A stretch of 64,000 nucleotides of DNA, from contig JAFLBM010000019.1 of the NCBI GenBank assembly GCA_017303455.1, positions 1 to 64,000 of the forward strand, written 5' to 3'. Each line of letters opens with the position of its first letter. Positions within the stretch are counted from its first letter, which is position 1. Below are positions 44,446-53,400 of this stretch, piece by piece. The notes under the pieces were generated by a model. That model worked only from the letters and a program-made list of their open reading frames with translations, made no database searches and was not told the origin of the DNA. The position numbers and the translations under genes were made by a program. Source of the DNA: Chitinophagales bacterium (GTDB lineage: Bacteria; Bacteroidota; Bacteroidia; Chitinophagales; Chitinophagaceae).

Positions 44446-44476
44446 AACTGCAACGGCTTTTAAAGCCGTTGCAGTT
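44446..44476 (-). terminator. Strong hairpin between nosZ and the fasciclin gene
   Basis: AACTGCAACGGCTTT and AAAGCCGTTGCAGTT form a near-perfect 15-bp inverted repeat with a minimal loop. The minus strand has no U-run after it, so it is more likely an RNA-stabilising or partial-termination hairpin than a full terminator. Confidence 0.5.
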
Positions 44477-44484
44477 ATAGTTTA

Positions 44485-46491
44485 TCATTTATTAGCCGGA
44501 GCAGTTTCTTTGACTGCATCGGCCTCAGTTTTACCTGTGCTGAATGTGAGCGGCACATTGGCGCTGGCAGGGCTAACTCTTATATAACCCTGCATCTCCT
44601 GATGCAGTGCTGAACAGAAGTCAGTACAATACATTGGGAAAATACCGGCTTTTTCCGGAACCCATTTCAATGTCTGGGTTTCGCCCGGCATGATAAGCAG
44701 CTCAGCATTGTTGGCTCCTTTTACCGCAAAACCATGGGGCACATCCCAATCCTGCTCCAGGTTGGTAACATGGAAATACACGGTTTCTCCCAGCTTCACA
44801 CCTTCAATATTATCAGGGGTAAAGTGTGAACGGATAGAAGTCATATATACATGCACTTCATTGCCTTTTCGCTCCACTTTCGTTTTGCCTTCGCCCATTG
44901 CTACGTAAGGGTGTTTATTTTCTTCCAGTTTGAATATCTTCCGGCTATTTTTTATTATCATTTCAGCGGGGATAGCCTCGGCATAATGTGGTTCACCGAT
45001 AGTGGGGAAATCAAGGATCAACTTCATTTTATCTCCGCTGATATCATATAATTGTGCACTTTGGGTCAGCTCAGGCCCGGTAGGCAGGTAACGGTCTTTA
45101 GTAATCTTATTGTAAGCGATCACATATTTGCCCCATGGCTTTTTAGTTGGACCACCGGGTACTGATAAGTGCCCGATAGAATAATATGTCGGTACACGGT
45201 CTAGTACTTTCAGGTCTTTTACACTCCATTTTACAATTTCAGATGATACGAAAAATGAAGTATATGCATTTCCATTGGCATCAAACTCTGTGTGTAAAGG
45301 ACCAAGTCCGGGTTTTGAAACCTCGCCATGTAAAACAGCCTCATATTTTAGCACAGGAATACCATCATAGTCCCCATCATAATTTTTGGCAGTAATAGCA
45401 GCTTGTATTTTAGTGAAGGAGAAAACAGGGATTGTGGCAGCCAGTTTGCCGCTACCCACTATGTATTCACCGGTAGGATCAGTATCACATCCGTGAGGTG
45501 ATTTGGGGCAAGGCATAAAGTAAATCATGTCCGGGCAATCTTTGGGATCAAGTACCAGTACTTCATTGATGATGGAAGAAGTGGCAGTATGTGTGTTATC
45601 ATCATATTTATTGTGCGCATAGCGAACGGCTTTTTTCACTCCCTTACCAGCTTTGGCATATTCTTCTGCTTTTTTCCAGTTCACTGCCATGATAAAGTCC
45701 TTATCTTTTTGGGAAGCATTTACTTCCAGCAGTGTATTGGCTTTTTCAGAATTATAACAACTGAAGAAGAACCAACCGGCAGATTTTCCTTTACCGGCAC
45801 GGGCAAGGTCGAAATTGATGCCAGGTGTTAGAATCTGGAAAGCAATATTCATTTCTCCGGATGTTTTATCAATCCCAATAAAACTGACGGTACCTTTAAA
45901 ATTTTCTTTGTAAGTGTTGATGGGTACATCTTGTTTATCACCAAGAGGCACACTAAACCTGGTTCCAGCTACCACATATTCAGAATTTTCAGTTATAAAA
46001 GGAGAAGAGTGGTTACCGGCACTGTTCGGAATTTCAATGATCTCTGCAGTGCGGAATGTTTTCAGGTCAATCCGGGCAATGCGGGGTGTATTGTTGGCAT
46101 TACCAAAAACCCAGCGACCGTCATGTTCACTACCGGTTACAGATAAGGCAATATGATGAAGGTCATCCCAGGGAACAAACCCGTTCGAAGTGTTCAGCAT
46201 GGGTTTGGTTTCTTCACTGTAGCCCCATCCTTTTTCGGGATCAACAGAGAAAACAGGAATAACCCGGAATAAGCGGCCGGAGGGGATACCATATACAGAC
46301 ATTTGTCCGCTGAAACCACCCGACACAAAGTTGTAAAACTCATCATATTTACCAGGTGCTACAAAAGCTTTTGCAGCCGCATCTCCGCTAACAGCAGATT
46401 GGGTGCCTTTGGGTTTACAACCCTGCATCCAAACGAGACCAACCGATACGAGTAATACTACCAGTACCGGGTTTAAAAATGTTTTTTTCAT
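44485..46491 (-). CDS. nosZ: Nitrous-oxide reductase, clade II (Sec-dependent)
   Basis: The 668-residue product starts MKKTFLNPVLVVLLVSVG with a Sec-type or lipoprotein signal (C at residue 25) and lacks the twin-arginine motif of clade I NosZ. The seven-bladed propeller carries the CuZ-ligand regions DDLHHIALSVTGSEHDG, PSPHGCD-type SPHGCDTDPTG, LGPLHTEFDANG, GHLSVPGGPT and EPHYAEAIPAE. The C-terminal cupredoxin domain has the CuA ligands in YCTDFCSALHQEMQGY (Cys622, Cys626, His630, Met633). It reduces N2O to N2 in the periplasm. It is downstream of the cytochrome gene and upstream of fasciclin-nosL-nosD-nosF-nosY. Confidence 0.97.
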   Translation of the reverse strand: MKKTFLNPVLVVLLVSVGLVWMQGCKPKGTQSAVSGDAAAKAFVAPGKYDEFYNFVSGGFSGQMSVYGIPSGRLFRVIPVFSVDPEKGWGYSEETKPMLNTSNGFVPWDDLHHIALSVTGSEHDGRWVFGNANNTPRIARIDLKTFRTAEIIEIPNSAGNHSSPFITENSEYVVAGTRFSVPLGDKQDVPINTYKENFKGTVSFIGIDKTSGEMNIAFQILTPGINFDLARAGKGKSAGWFFFSCYNSEKANTLLEVNASQKDKDFIMAVNWKKAEEYAKAGKGVKKAVRYAHNKYDDNTHTATSSIINEVLVLDPKDCPDMIYFMPCPKSPHGCDTDPTGEYIVGSGKLAATIPVFSFTKIQAAITAKNYDGDYDGIPVLKYEAVLHGEVSKPGLGPLHTEFDANGNAYTSFFVSSEIVKWSVKDLKVLDRVPTYYSIGHLSVPGGPTKKPWGKYVIAYNKITKDRYLPTGPELTQSAQLYDISGDKMKLILDFPTIGEPHYAEAIPAEMIIKNSRKIFKLEENKHPYVAMGEGKTKVERKGNEVHVYMTSIRSHFTPDNIEGVKLGETVYFHVTNLEQDWDVPHGFAVKGANNAELLIMPGETQTLKWVPEKAGIFPMYCTDFCSALHQEMQGYIRVSPASANVPLTFSTGKTEADAVKETAPANK

Positions 46492-46554
46492 ATTAATGAT
46501 ATTTAGCAGTTTAAAAAAAGATCCGGGTTTACCGGTTGGTTTTCGTTTTCAGTA

Positions 46555-47031
46555 TTACTTTTCCCCATCGTTGCTCCGCATAAACTCAAGTACTTTACGG
46601 GCTTCATCGGCAGTGATGTTTTGATTCGGCATACGGACAAGGCATAACTCCAGCAATTTTTGTGCTTCAGGGTCTTTTTCAAGCATCATATCCACATTGG
46701 TGATCATATTCATGATCCAGGCGGGCTGTCTTCTTTTTGTAACATCTTTCCAGCCCGGCCCGACCAGTTTTTCTTCTGTGAGTTTGTGACAACTCTGGCA
46801 TTTCAGTTCATAAGTTGCTTTGCCTGCACTGACCATTGCCTGGTCAAGTGGTGTTCCTAATTTGATATCACTTTCTTTTACTTCCGTCCCGTGGATTTCG
46901 GGCTGATCTTTGGTCAGTTCCTGTACATCTACAGGCTTCTCATCTTTTTGTACGCCCTCGTTACCACAGGCAGTTAACAGGAAGAGCCCTGCAGTTGCGA
47001 ACAGTGCCGCAATAAATGGTTTGTGTTTCAT
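46555..47031 (-). CDS. Small lipoprotein mono-heme cytochrome c, probable electron donor to NosZ
   Basis: The 158-residue product has a lipoprotein signal (MKHKPFIAALFATAGLFLLTACGNE), an acidic linker and one class I c-heme domain. The heme-binding CQSCH motif is near residue 79, and the axial methionine is probably in CLVRMPNQNITADE. It is the first gene of the nos transcript, 63 bp upstream of nosZ. Clade II nos clusters commonly include such cytochromes, so an electron-transfer role is inferred from position. Confidence 0.9.
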   Translation of the reverse strand: MKHKPFIAALFATAGLFLLTACGNEGVQKDEKPVDVQELTKDQPEIHGTEVKESDIKLGTPLDQAMVSAGKATYELKCQSCHKLTEEKLVGPGWKDVTKRRQPAWIMNMITNVDMMLEKDPEAQKLLELCLVRMPNQNITADEARKVLEFMRSNDGEK

Positions 47032-47058
47032 GTGACGTTGCTTTTTTAAATTAAAGAA

Positions 47059-47078
47059 AAAGGATATAAATGTCCTTT
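47059..47078 (-). promoter_or_regulatory. Candidate operator (imperfect palindrome) upstream of the nos operon
   Basis: AAAGGATATAAATGTCCTTT is a 20-base palindrome with eight of ten matched pairs (mismatches at the seventh pair and the centre). It lies 28-47 bp before the cytochrome start and just downstream of the TAATTTTG element at 47087-47094, where a bound repressor would block transcription. It is the best candidate site for the divergent Rrf2 regulator. Confidence 0.4.
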
Positions 47079-47086
47079 ATTGAAAT

Positions 47087-47094
47087 CAAAATTA
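47087..47094 (-). promoter_or_regulatory. Predicted -7 element for the nos operon
   Basis: TAATTTTG on the minus strand (plus CAAAATTA) fits TAnnTTTG, with a start near 47080. No matching TTTG is found 19-23 bases upstream, as might be expected for an activated promoter. Confidence 0.35.
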
Positions 47095-47174
47095 TTTAGC
47101 CTTAGTCCTGCTGATAGTGATAGCCGTCATTCTTTGTGATGATGTTAGTCAGGTAATAGCAAAAGGCCTGTCTA

Positions 47175-47182
47175 TAGTTTTG
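47175..47182 (+). promoter_or_regulatory. Predicted -7 element for the rrf2-type gene
   Basis: TAGTTTTG on the plus strand fits TAnnTTTG, 16 bases before ATG 47199. No clear -33 element was found. Confidence 0.35.
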
Positions 47183-47198
47183 TGAGATAATTAAAGGT

Positions 47199-47648
47199 AT
47201 GACTTTTTCAAAATCTTTTGGGTATGCTTTGAGAGGGATATTATATGTGTCTCTGTTGAAGGATGAGCCCAGGAAAATATCTATTGATGAGATTGCCGAA
47301 AAATTATCGGTGCCCCGCCATTTTTTAGGTAAGATTATGAAGGCGGTAGTGAAGGCGGGTATTCTCAGTTCTACCAGGGGCTTGCAAGGTGGTTTTTTTA
47401 TCAATGAAAAAACACTGGGTACACCTTTGTTAACCATTATCCTGCTTACAGAAGGGAATAACTATTTTAATACCTGCCTGCTCAGTATGCGGAAGTGTAA
47501 TTCTTCCAACCCCTGTCCCCTGCATAATAAGGTAGAAGAGCACAAAGACGGGTTGTTGCAAATATATGGACAAACCCTTGTCAGTGATCTGTTACAGGAT
47601 GACAAAGCTGATTTTATCAAGAGCCTGGCCACAGTGGAAGCGGCCTGA
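47199..47648 (+). CDS. Rrf2-family transcriptional regulator, probable NO/redox-sensing iron-sulfur protein
   Basis: A 149-residue winged-helix protein with typical Rrf2 features: FGYALRGILYVSL, SIDEIAEKLSVPRHFLGKIMKAVVKAGILSSTRGLQGGF (recognition helix and wing). Three conserved-type cysteines (Cys93, Cys100, Cys106; C-x6-C-x5-C) could bind an iron-sulfur cluster as in IscR and NsrR, although the first spacing is one residue longer than in those. It is divergent from the nos operon with a 167-bp space holding the palindrome. Its likely role is to repress the nos/RIC genes until NO or a redox signal appears, inferred from context. Confidence 0.9.
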   Translation: MTFSKSFGYALRGILYVSLLKDEPRKISIDEIAEKLSVPRHFLGKIMKAVVKAGILSSTRGLQGGFFINEKTLGTPLLTIILLTEGNNYFNTCLLSMRKCNSSNPCPLHNKVEEHKDGLLQIYGQTLVSDLLQDDKADFIKSLATVEAA

Positions 47649-47673
47649 TTGAATAATCTATAAACTACTTATG

Positions 47674-47698
47674 TCCCGGGTCATATCCCGGGATTTTT
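47674..47698 (+). terminator. Intrinsic terminator of the rrf2-type gene
   Basis: TCCCGGG-TCATAT-CCCGGGA forms a 7-bp stem followed directly by TTTTT. Confidence 0.75.
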
Positions 47699-47708
47699 GT
47701 ATAAGAGA

Positions 47709-47730
47709 AACCCCCGGGGAACCGGGGGTT
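47709..47730. repeat. Perfect GC-rich inverted repeat downstream of rrf2
   Basis: AACCCCCGG-GGAA-CCGGGGGTT is a 9-bp stem with a tetraloop and no T-run. It may be a second transcription barrier or a repeat element. Confidence 0.55.
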
Positions 47731-47985
47731 GTAATAGAAACGAAAACCAACGATAGCTCATTTTCATGAGCCTCATTTAAGTGTATTATCACTTGATGCG
47801 CCGAAAATAAAAAGCAAGTGTATTACACCTGCTGATCATCGTCATATTAGCGGCTGATTGCTGTCAGCCCGCACTTAATTTGTTATTAAAAGGAGCAACA
47901 TGTATTTTTTTCATTGCCACCAATGATTTTAATCAGCTTTTAAGGTCAGATGACTTGCTATTTTGCTCATGAAAGGCTTTCTACT

Positions 47986-48744
47986 ATGCTATCAAGGAAC
48001 TATCAAAACATAAGCACCGAATCCTGTGCTGCTGATATTGTGAAAATGGATTACCGGACGGCCGCCGTTTTCAAGAAGCACGGTATTGAGTACTGTTGCG
48101 GGGCGAAATGGCCGCTTAAGATGGTTTGTGAAACCAATAATCTTAACCCTGACCATGTACTACAGGATCTCCGGGATGCTGTCCGGGTGATGCAGATACC
48201 AGCCCCCCTTCCTTTTAATGACTGGAAAATTGATTTTCTGACCGATTACATCACCAATGTGCACCACCAGTACCTGCGCCAGGCCCTGCCTTATATTAAA
48301 GAACAACTGGGAAAGTTTGTAGCCGAACATACCAAGAAATATCCTTACCTGCCTGACCTGGAGAATTATTATAATTTTCTTTATAAAACAATGATCCCTC
48401 ATTTGCAACAGGAAGAGGAGATCATATTTCCTTACGTCAGGCAGATCGCTCATGCGTATGAAAGCAAAGAATCCTATGCCAGCCTGCTGGTCCGGACGCT
48501 CCGCAAGCCGGTTGAAGACATGATGCATCATGAACATGATACGCTTAAAAAAGTATTGACCCGTTTGAGGAGCCTGACCGGTAATTATATAGCCCCGGAC
48601 AATGCCTGCACCAGTCACCGGGTGACTTTCTCCCTTTTGCAGGAGCTGGATGATGATATCGTGCAGCATCTTTACCTCGAAAATGAGGTCCTTTTTCCAA
48701 AAGCCATTGCCATGGAAAAAGAACTGCTGCAAAAGCCGGTGTAG
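47986..48744 (+). CDS. RIC/ScdA-family di-iron iron-sulfur cluster repair protein (copy 2)
   Basis: ATG at 47986 (MLSRNYQNISTESCAADIV) is preferred to 47950, which adds a poorly conserved cysteine-containing stretch. The 252-residue product has the ScdA_N cysteines in GIEYCCGAKWPLKMVC and hemerythrin ligands in HHQYLRQALPY, MIPHLQQEEEIIFPYV, MMHHEHDTLKKVL and DDIVQHLYLENEVLFPKA. It differs clearly from the copy at 39199-39936, so it is an old paralogue. Both copies flank the nos cluster. Confidence 0.9.
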   Translation: MLSRNYQNISTESCAADIVKMDYRTAAVFKKHGIEYCCGAKWPLKMVCETNNLNPDHVLQDLRDAVRVMQIPAPLPFNDWKIDFLTDYITNVHHQYLRQALPYIKEQLGKFVAEHTKKYPYLPDLENYYNFLYKTMIPHLQQEEEIIFPYVRQIAHAYESKESYASLLVRTLRKPVEDMMHHEHDTLKKVLTRLRSLTGNYIAPDNACTSHRVTFSLLQELDDDIVQHLYLENEVLFPKAIAMEKELLQKPV

Positions 48745-48801
48745 CGGGATTGCCCCCACTTCTTATTTTATAATTAACTTGAGCGGGAAATCATTAGTGG
48801 T

Positions 48802-50376
48802 ATGTTCAAGTTAAATAGCCGGGTTATTCTCGGATGGTCAGCGTTCATTTTCATATTGGCATTGGCATCTGCCTATGTTTTTCATAGTTATGAACTGGCA
48901 GTAAGCGGTTTACTTATCATCATTGTATTAACTGCGTTCATCCCCGGGTGGAAAGCCACTTTAGCGGCAGGTTTATTCAGCATGATCGTGATGACAGCGT
49001 TGCTGCTTTATTTTAAAGAGGAGGACAGTGATATTATGAAAGCCATGCTTTCACAGGTCTATTCCCTGCTGGTCATCATTTTTGCAGTGATTATCGTATT
49101 TTACCTCAAACGGATGCAGCAAAATTTTGCCCACGAGAAAACACATATGATCTCCCTCTTTGAAAATGCCACGGAGGGAATATTACTTACTAACCACTCA
49201 GGCCAGATTGTGCTGGCCAACCCGGCAGCAGAAAAGATGTTTGGTTATTCATCTGATGAATTGGTTGGACAATTGATTGAAAGACTGATTCCGCAGCGGT
49301 TTCATCATAAGCATTCCGGGCTCCGGGACGGGTTTTATAAAGCTCCTTCGAACCGTACCATGGGTACGGGCCGTGACTTATTTGCAAGAAGAAAAGATGA
49401 CAGCGAATTCCCGGTCGAAGTCAGTCTCAGTCATTACCAGCAGAAGAATGAAATGTTTGTGATTGCTTTTATTGTGGATATTACCACCCGGAAAGAAATT
49501 GAGCAAAACCTATTGCGGCAGAAAAAGGAGCTGGAAAAGATCAGTGATGATATACGTAAACTAAATGCACAACTGGAGGGTAAAGTGGAAGAACGGACAA
49601 TGATCCTGAAAGAAGCCCTGCAACGGCTGGAGCAATCCCAGCTGGAAGTAAGCGAAGCACTGGATAAGGAAAAACAACTGAATGAAATCAAGAGCCGTTT
49701 TGTATCCATGGCATCTCATGAGTTCAGGACGCCACTCAGTACTATTTTATCTTCAGCCACGCTGGTTTCCAAATATCCCGGTACAGAAGACTTTGATAAA
49801 CGGGAAAGACATATCCGGCGCATCAAAGAATCCGTTAACCATATGAATGAATTACTGGAGGACTTCTTATCGCTCGGTAAACTGGAGGAAGGAAAAGTGG
49901 CCATTACTGTTTCTTCCTTTAATGTAAAAGAGTTTTTTGATGATGTGATCGATGAAATGAAAACACAATTAAAGCCCGGACAGGAAATTATGTTCAGTTG
50001 CGAAGGGCTGGGTCATTTTATGACGGATAAAAGGATGATGAAAAATATTTTACTCAACCTGCTTTCTAACGCTATCAAATTCTCCGGGGAAGGAAAAAAG
50101 ATAATGGTTTGCAGCGATAATCTCGAACATCGTTTATTTATAAAAGTACAGGATGAAGGGATGGGAATACCACCCGAAGACATTCCTCACCTGTTTGCCA
50201 CTTTTTTCAGGGGTAAAAATGTAAGTAATATCCAGGGCACCGGTTTGGGGCTGCCCATCATAAAAAGATACCTGGGTTTATTAAAGGGTGACATAAGGGT
50301 GGAAAGTGAACTGGAAAAGGGCACCACCTTCCATGTAGAAATGACCCGTCTGAGTCCCGAAGACAGCAGTCTCTGA
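48802..50376 (+). CDS. Membrane PAS-domain sensor histidine kinase
   Basis: The 524-residue protein has four membrane helices within residues 9-102, a PAS domain (about 115-230; FENATEGILLTNHSGQIVLANPAAEKMFGYS), a coiled coil (240-300), HisKA with His306 in VSMASHEFRTPLST and HATPase with ILLNLLSNAIKFSGEG and GTGLGLPIIKRYL. No response regulator gene is adjacent. It follows the second RIC gene by 57 bp and may be on the same transcript, suggesting an N-oxide or redox cue, but that is inferred only. Confidence 0.9.
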   Translation: MFKLNSRVILGWSAFIFILALASAYVFHSYELAVSGLLIIIVLTAFIPGWKATLAAGLFSMIVMTALLLYFKEEDSDIMKAMLSQVYSLLVIIFAVIIVFYLKRMQQNFAHEKTHMISLFENATEGILLTNHSGQIVLANPAAEKMFGYSSDELVGQLIERLIPQRFHHKHSGLRDGFYKAPSNRTMGTGRDLFARRKDDSEFPVEVSLSHYQQKNEMFVIAFIVDITTRKEIEQNLLRQKKELEKISDDIRKLNAQLEGKVEERTMILKEALQRLEQSQLEVSEALDKEKQLNEIKSRFVSMASHEFRTPLSTILSSATLVSKYPGTEDFDKRERHIRRIKESVNHMNELLEDFLSLGKLEEGKVAITVSSFNVKEFFDDVIDEMKTQLKPGQEIMFSCEGLGHFMTDKRMMKNILLNLLSNAIKFSGEGKKIMVCSDNLEHRLFIKVQDEGMGIPPEDIPHLFATFFRGKNVSNIQGTGLGLPIIKRYLGLLKGDIRVESELEKGTTFHVEMTRLSPEDSSL

Positions 50377-50382
50377 ACAAAA

Positions 50383-50429
50383 ATCCCCTCTTCTGAATAT
50401 TTTCTTTCAGAAGAGGGGATCAATTTTTT
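50383..50429. terminator. Strong bidirectional terminator
   Basis: ATCCCCTCTTCTGAA and TTCAGAAGAGGGGAT (50383-50397, 50406-50420) form a perfect 15-bp stem with an 8-base loop, followed by a T-run on the plus strand. It ends the PAS kinase gene; the convergent outer-membrane gene stop lies 70 bp further. Confidence 0.9.
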
Positions 50430-50498
50430 ACTGTATGTGTCAACCCAACAACTGGAATAGCAGTCAAATTTCTTCTAAAGAAAGAAATTTGACCTGGT

Positions 50499-53400
50499 TT
50501 AGAAATCAAATCCCATTGCAAAATACCATTGTGGTTTGCCCCTGAATACGCCTTTCAGCTCCCAGGCTGCATCCAGCCGCAGGAAATAACCCAACAAAGT
50601 ACTGCGGGCTCCAAAACCATACCCACCGGCAAAAGGACCAATACCGCCTGCTTTGATCTGCACCGATACCGGGATATTTGGTTGGGAGTAAATCACACCG
50701 GGTCTTTCAATATCCAGCGGACTTCCTGTCCAGGCTGCACCCAGGTCCAGGAACTGAACGATCTGGAAATTCCGGAGAAAAGCATTGTTGATCGGCTTAT
50801 TAAATAAGGTCGAAAAAACAGGCACTCTTATTTCGCTGTTGATCACAAAGGCATTGTTTCCGTTTGATACGTTTTGTGAAAAACCCCGCAGGTTCACAGC
50901 CAGTGACTGGTAGGTATAAGTAACGTTAGGGTCAGGCTGGTTCGCATTGTTGAATTTGGGTGAGAACCAGTTGTCAACACCACCCAAATAATAGATCACT
51001 TTCTGATCTCCCCAGGAAAAATCACCGGCAGCACGAACAGCCCAGATCGCATTGCGATATATAGGCAGGTAATGACGGGCATCAAAACCTACGTTGAAGA
51101 TCAGTTTACCATCTGTAACTTCATCACTCTTTAGCTGGGTAAAGAAATCGGTGAATATCTTATACCGCAACCCTTTCCAGATATTGGTGGCCGGGTTGAT
51201 GGTATTATCATATACATACTCCATGCTCAACTGGCCATAGGTAGTTTTGAAATCGGGTTCTTCCAGCAACTGGCGGTTCAGCGATTTAAAGGAGATGCGG
51301 TTGAAACGGGGTCCCACGGAAGCACGGAGACTGCGGATCCTGTCTAACGGGTACCTTAGATTGGCGAGATAGTAGCTTTCAAATTCTTTGGCCACATCAT
51401 AATCGATCACCTGGCGATAATAGGTGATACCCCAGTCCAGCCGTTTGCGCTGGTTGGTAAAATTGAAGAACACATCATTATCCACCAGGTTGGAAGCAAT
51501 ACGGATACCACCGGTAAATTTATAATCTTCCATCAGGTCGGAGGTTCCCATCCGGATCAGGCCATTGAATGAATTGCCATTGGATAAGTAAACGGGACCT
51601 GCACCACCGGCATAGGGCTGGAATTTATTAATGGTCAGTACAGTGTTGTTAAAACCGGAGACCACATAGTCAGTAAAATATTTCGGCGGACGGTATTCGT
51701 ACACTTTTGCTTTCCGCAATACTGTTTCCTTTATTTCAGCACCGGCATCCATCACTTTACCTGCAGCCGCAGTGGCCGAATCTTTTTTATCGTCCTGGAA
51801 TTCGCTCTGGAAAAAATCGTTTTGTTTTTTCACTGAATCCTGGACAACCGGGATATAGTTGGTTGTTTTACCAATTGCTTTCTTTTCTTCTTCCATCAGT
51901 TTCTTAACATATTCCGTAGGCCTTGCCGATACATTGCGGCGGCGCAGTACGTTCTCATCCACTTTTAAGCGGTACAATAATTTCACATCACCCAGTTTCA
52001 CCACTTCACTCACCTGCTGGTTATCACCGGCTGTTCTTGTTTCTAATAAACTGCTCTGGTAATTGGTCAGCGGGAATACATAGGCCGAATCATTGGTTAC
52101 GGAAACAAAACCAACCGAGTCAATATCTGTTTTATCCCATTCCCGCAGCACACTGTCCACTTCACTTACCGGCGGGTTGCGCAATACTTCATCACCAATA
52201 AAGACTAATGTATCCAAACCAGCCCTTTCCGTACGGAAGAAACCGGCATAGCGGTTATTCACCCCGTTCTCATCACTTACAAATGTGAAGTGTGACATAT
52301 TATACTGCGAAGGATAACGGGCATTGCCATAGCGGAGATTGCTCAGTTGTGATATTTGTTTGAAATCAGATTTATTCCAGTTATCAACTAAGAAAATATT
52401 AAAGCGTTTGGAAGGTAATGAATCATCACTGCTTTCGGCATTGGCATGAGGACGGTTGCTGGAGAAAATGATACCGGTCTTATTCGGGAAAGCCACAAAA
52501 GACGGGTCCAGGTCATCATACACATCATTTGTTACCTGGTCGAAACTTTGTTTGTCGATCTTATACACATACACATCGGTCTGGCCACTGCGGACAGCAC
52601 TCATCAGCAGGGTGTTATTATCCAGCATGTATTTCATATCCTGCACCTGGTCAAACATGGGCAGTTCCTGTTTCACCGATTTGATCCGGTTCACCACATC
52701 ATACACAAACAGTTTCACTTTGCCTTCCTGGCTATATAAAACGGCGAGGCGGCTGCCTTTGCCATCCCAGGCTAAGATGGGGTAGTTGGGATTTTTTTCT
52801 TCTTCTCTTGTGCGGGAGCCAAACTTCAGCAACACTTTACGGCTTACGAAATTTTCCATCAGCACCACGGAGTAAACACCCTGTTTGAATTCCACCACGG
52901 CATAGGTAAAACTTCTCGGCACCGGGTTCGCATTGAAACGGATAAAATCTTTCTTCCCGATCTCTTCGCTGATGGACATCTGTCCTTTCGGGTTATTGCG
53001 GCGGCTGCGCAGGTCTTTGAAATAATTCTGCGGCACTTCCAGCATAAAATCTTTCAGCAGGTCCTTGAATTTTTTCTTCGCCACTTTCTGCGACGCATTA
53101 TTCAGGTTGCGGTAGATACGGGCCAGGTAAAAGAAATAGGTCACTTTGCTTTTACCATATTTATCGGCAATATATTTCCAGAAACCATGACCGGCCAGGT
53201 TGGGTTTCTCAAAAGCAAACTGGTAAAAATTATTGTACTTGCCCGACAGCATCGTGGAGCGGAGATCATCATCTAAAGAAGGGCTCCAGGGTTCAGCGGC
53301 GTATTCAATATAACCATCGATCAGCCACTGGGGCAGGTCCAGCAAAGCCTGGTTGGCAGCAAATTCCCCAAGGTCATCTCCAAAGAGGATATTATCCACC

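Larger units (their letters stand above)
47649..47985. other. Intergenic region between the Rrf2 and RIC genes
   Basis: This 337-bp stretch holds a terminator (47674-47698) and a second inverted repeat (47709-47730). The remaining sequence contains no ORF above about 30 codons. The promoter of the second RIC gene must lie here or in the preceding region, but no convincing pair was found. Confidence 0.5.

Noticed and set aside
47709..47730. Second terminator for the rrf2-type gene
   Set aside because: Perfect inverted repeat but no T-run; the hairpin at 47674-47698 has one and is sufficient.
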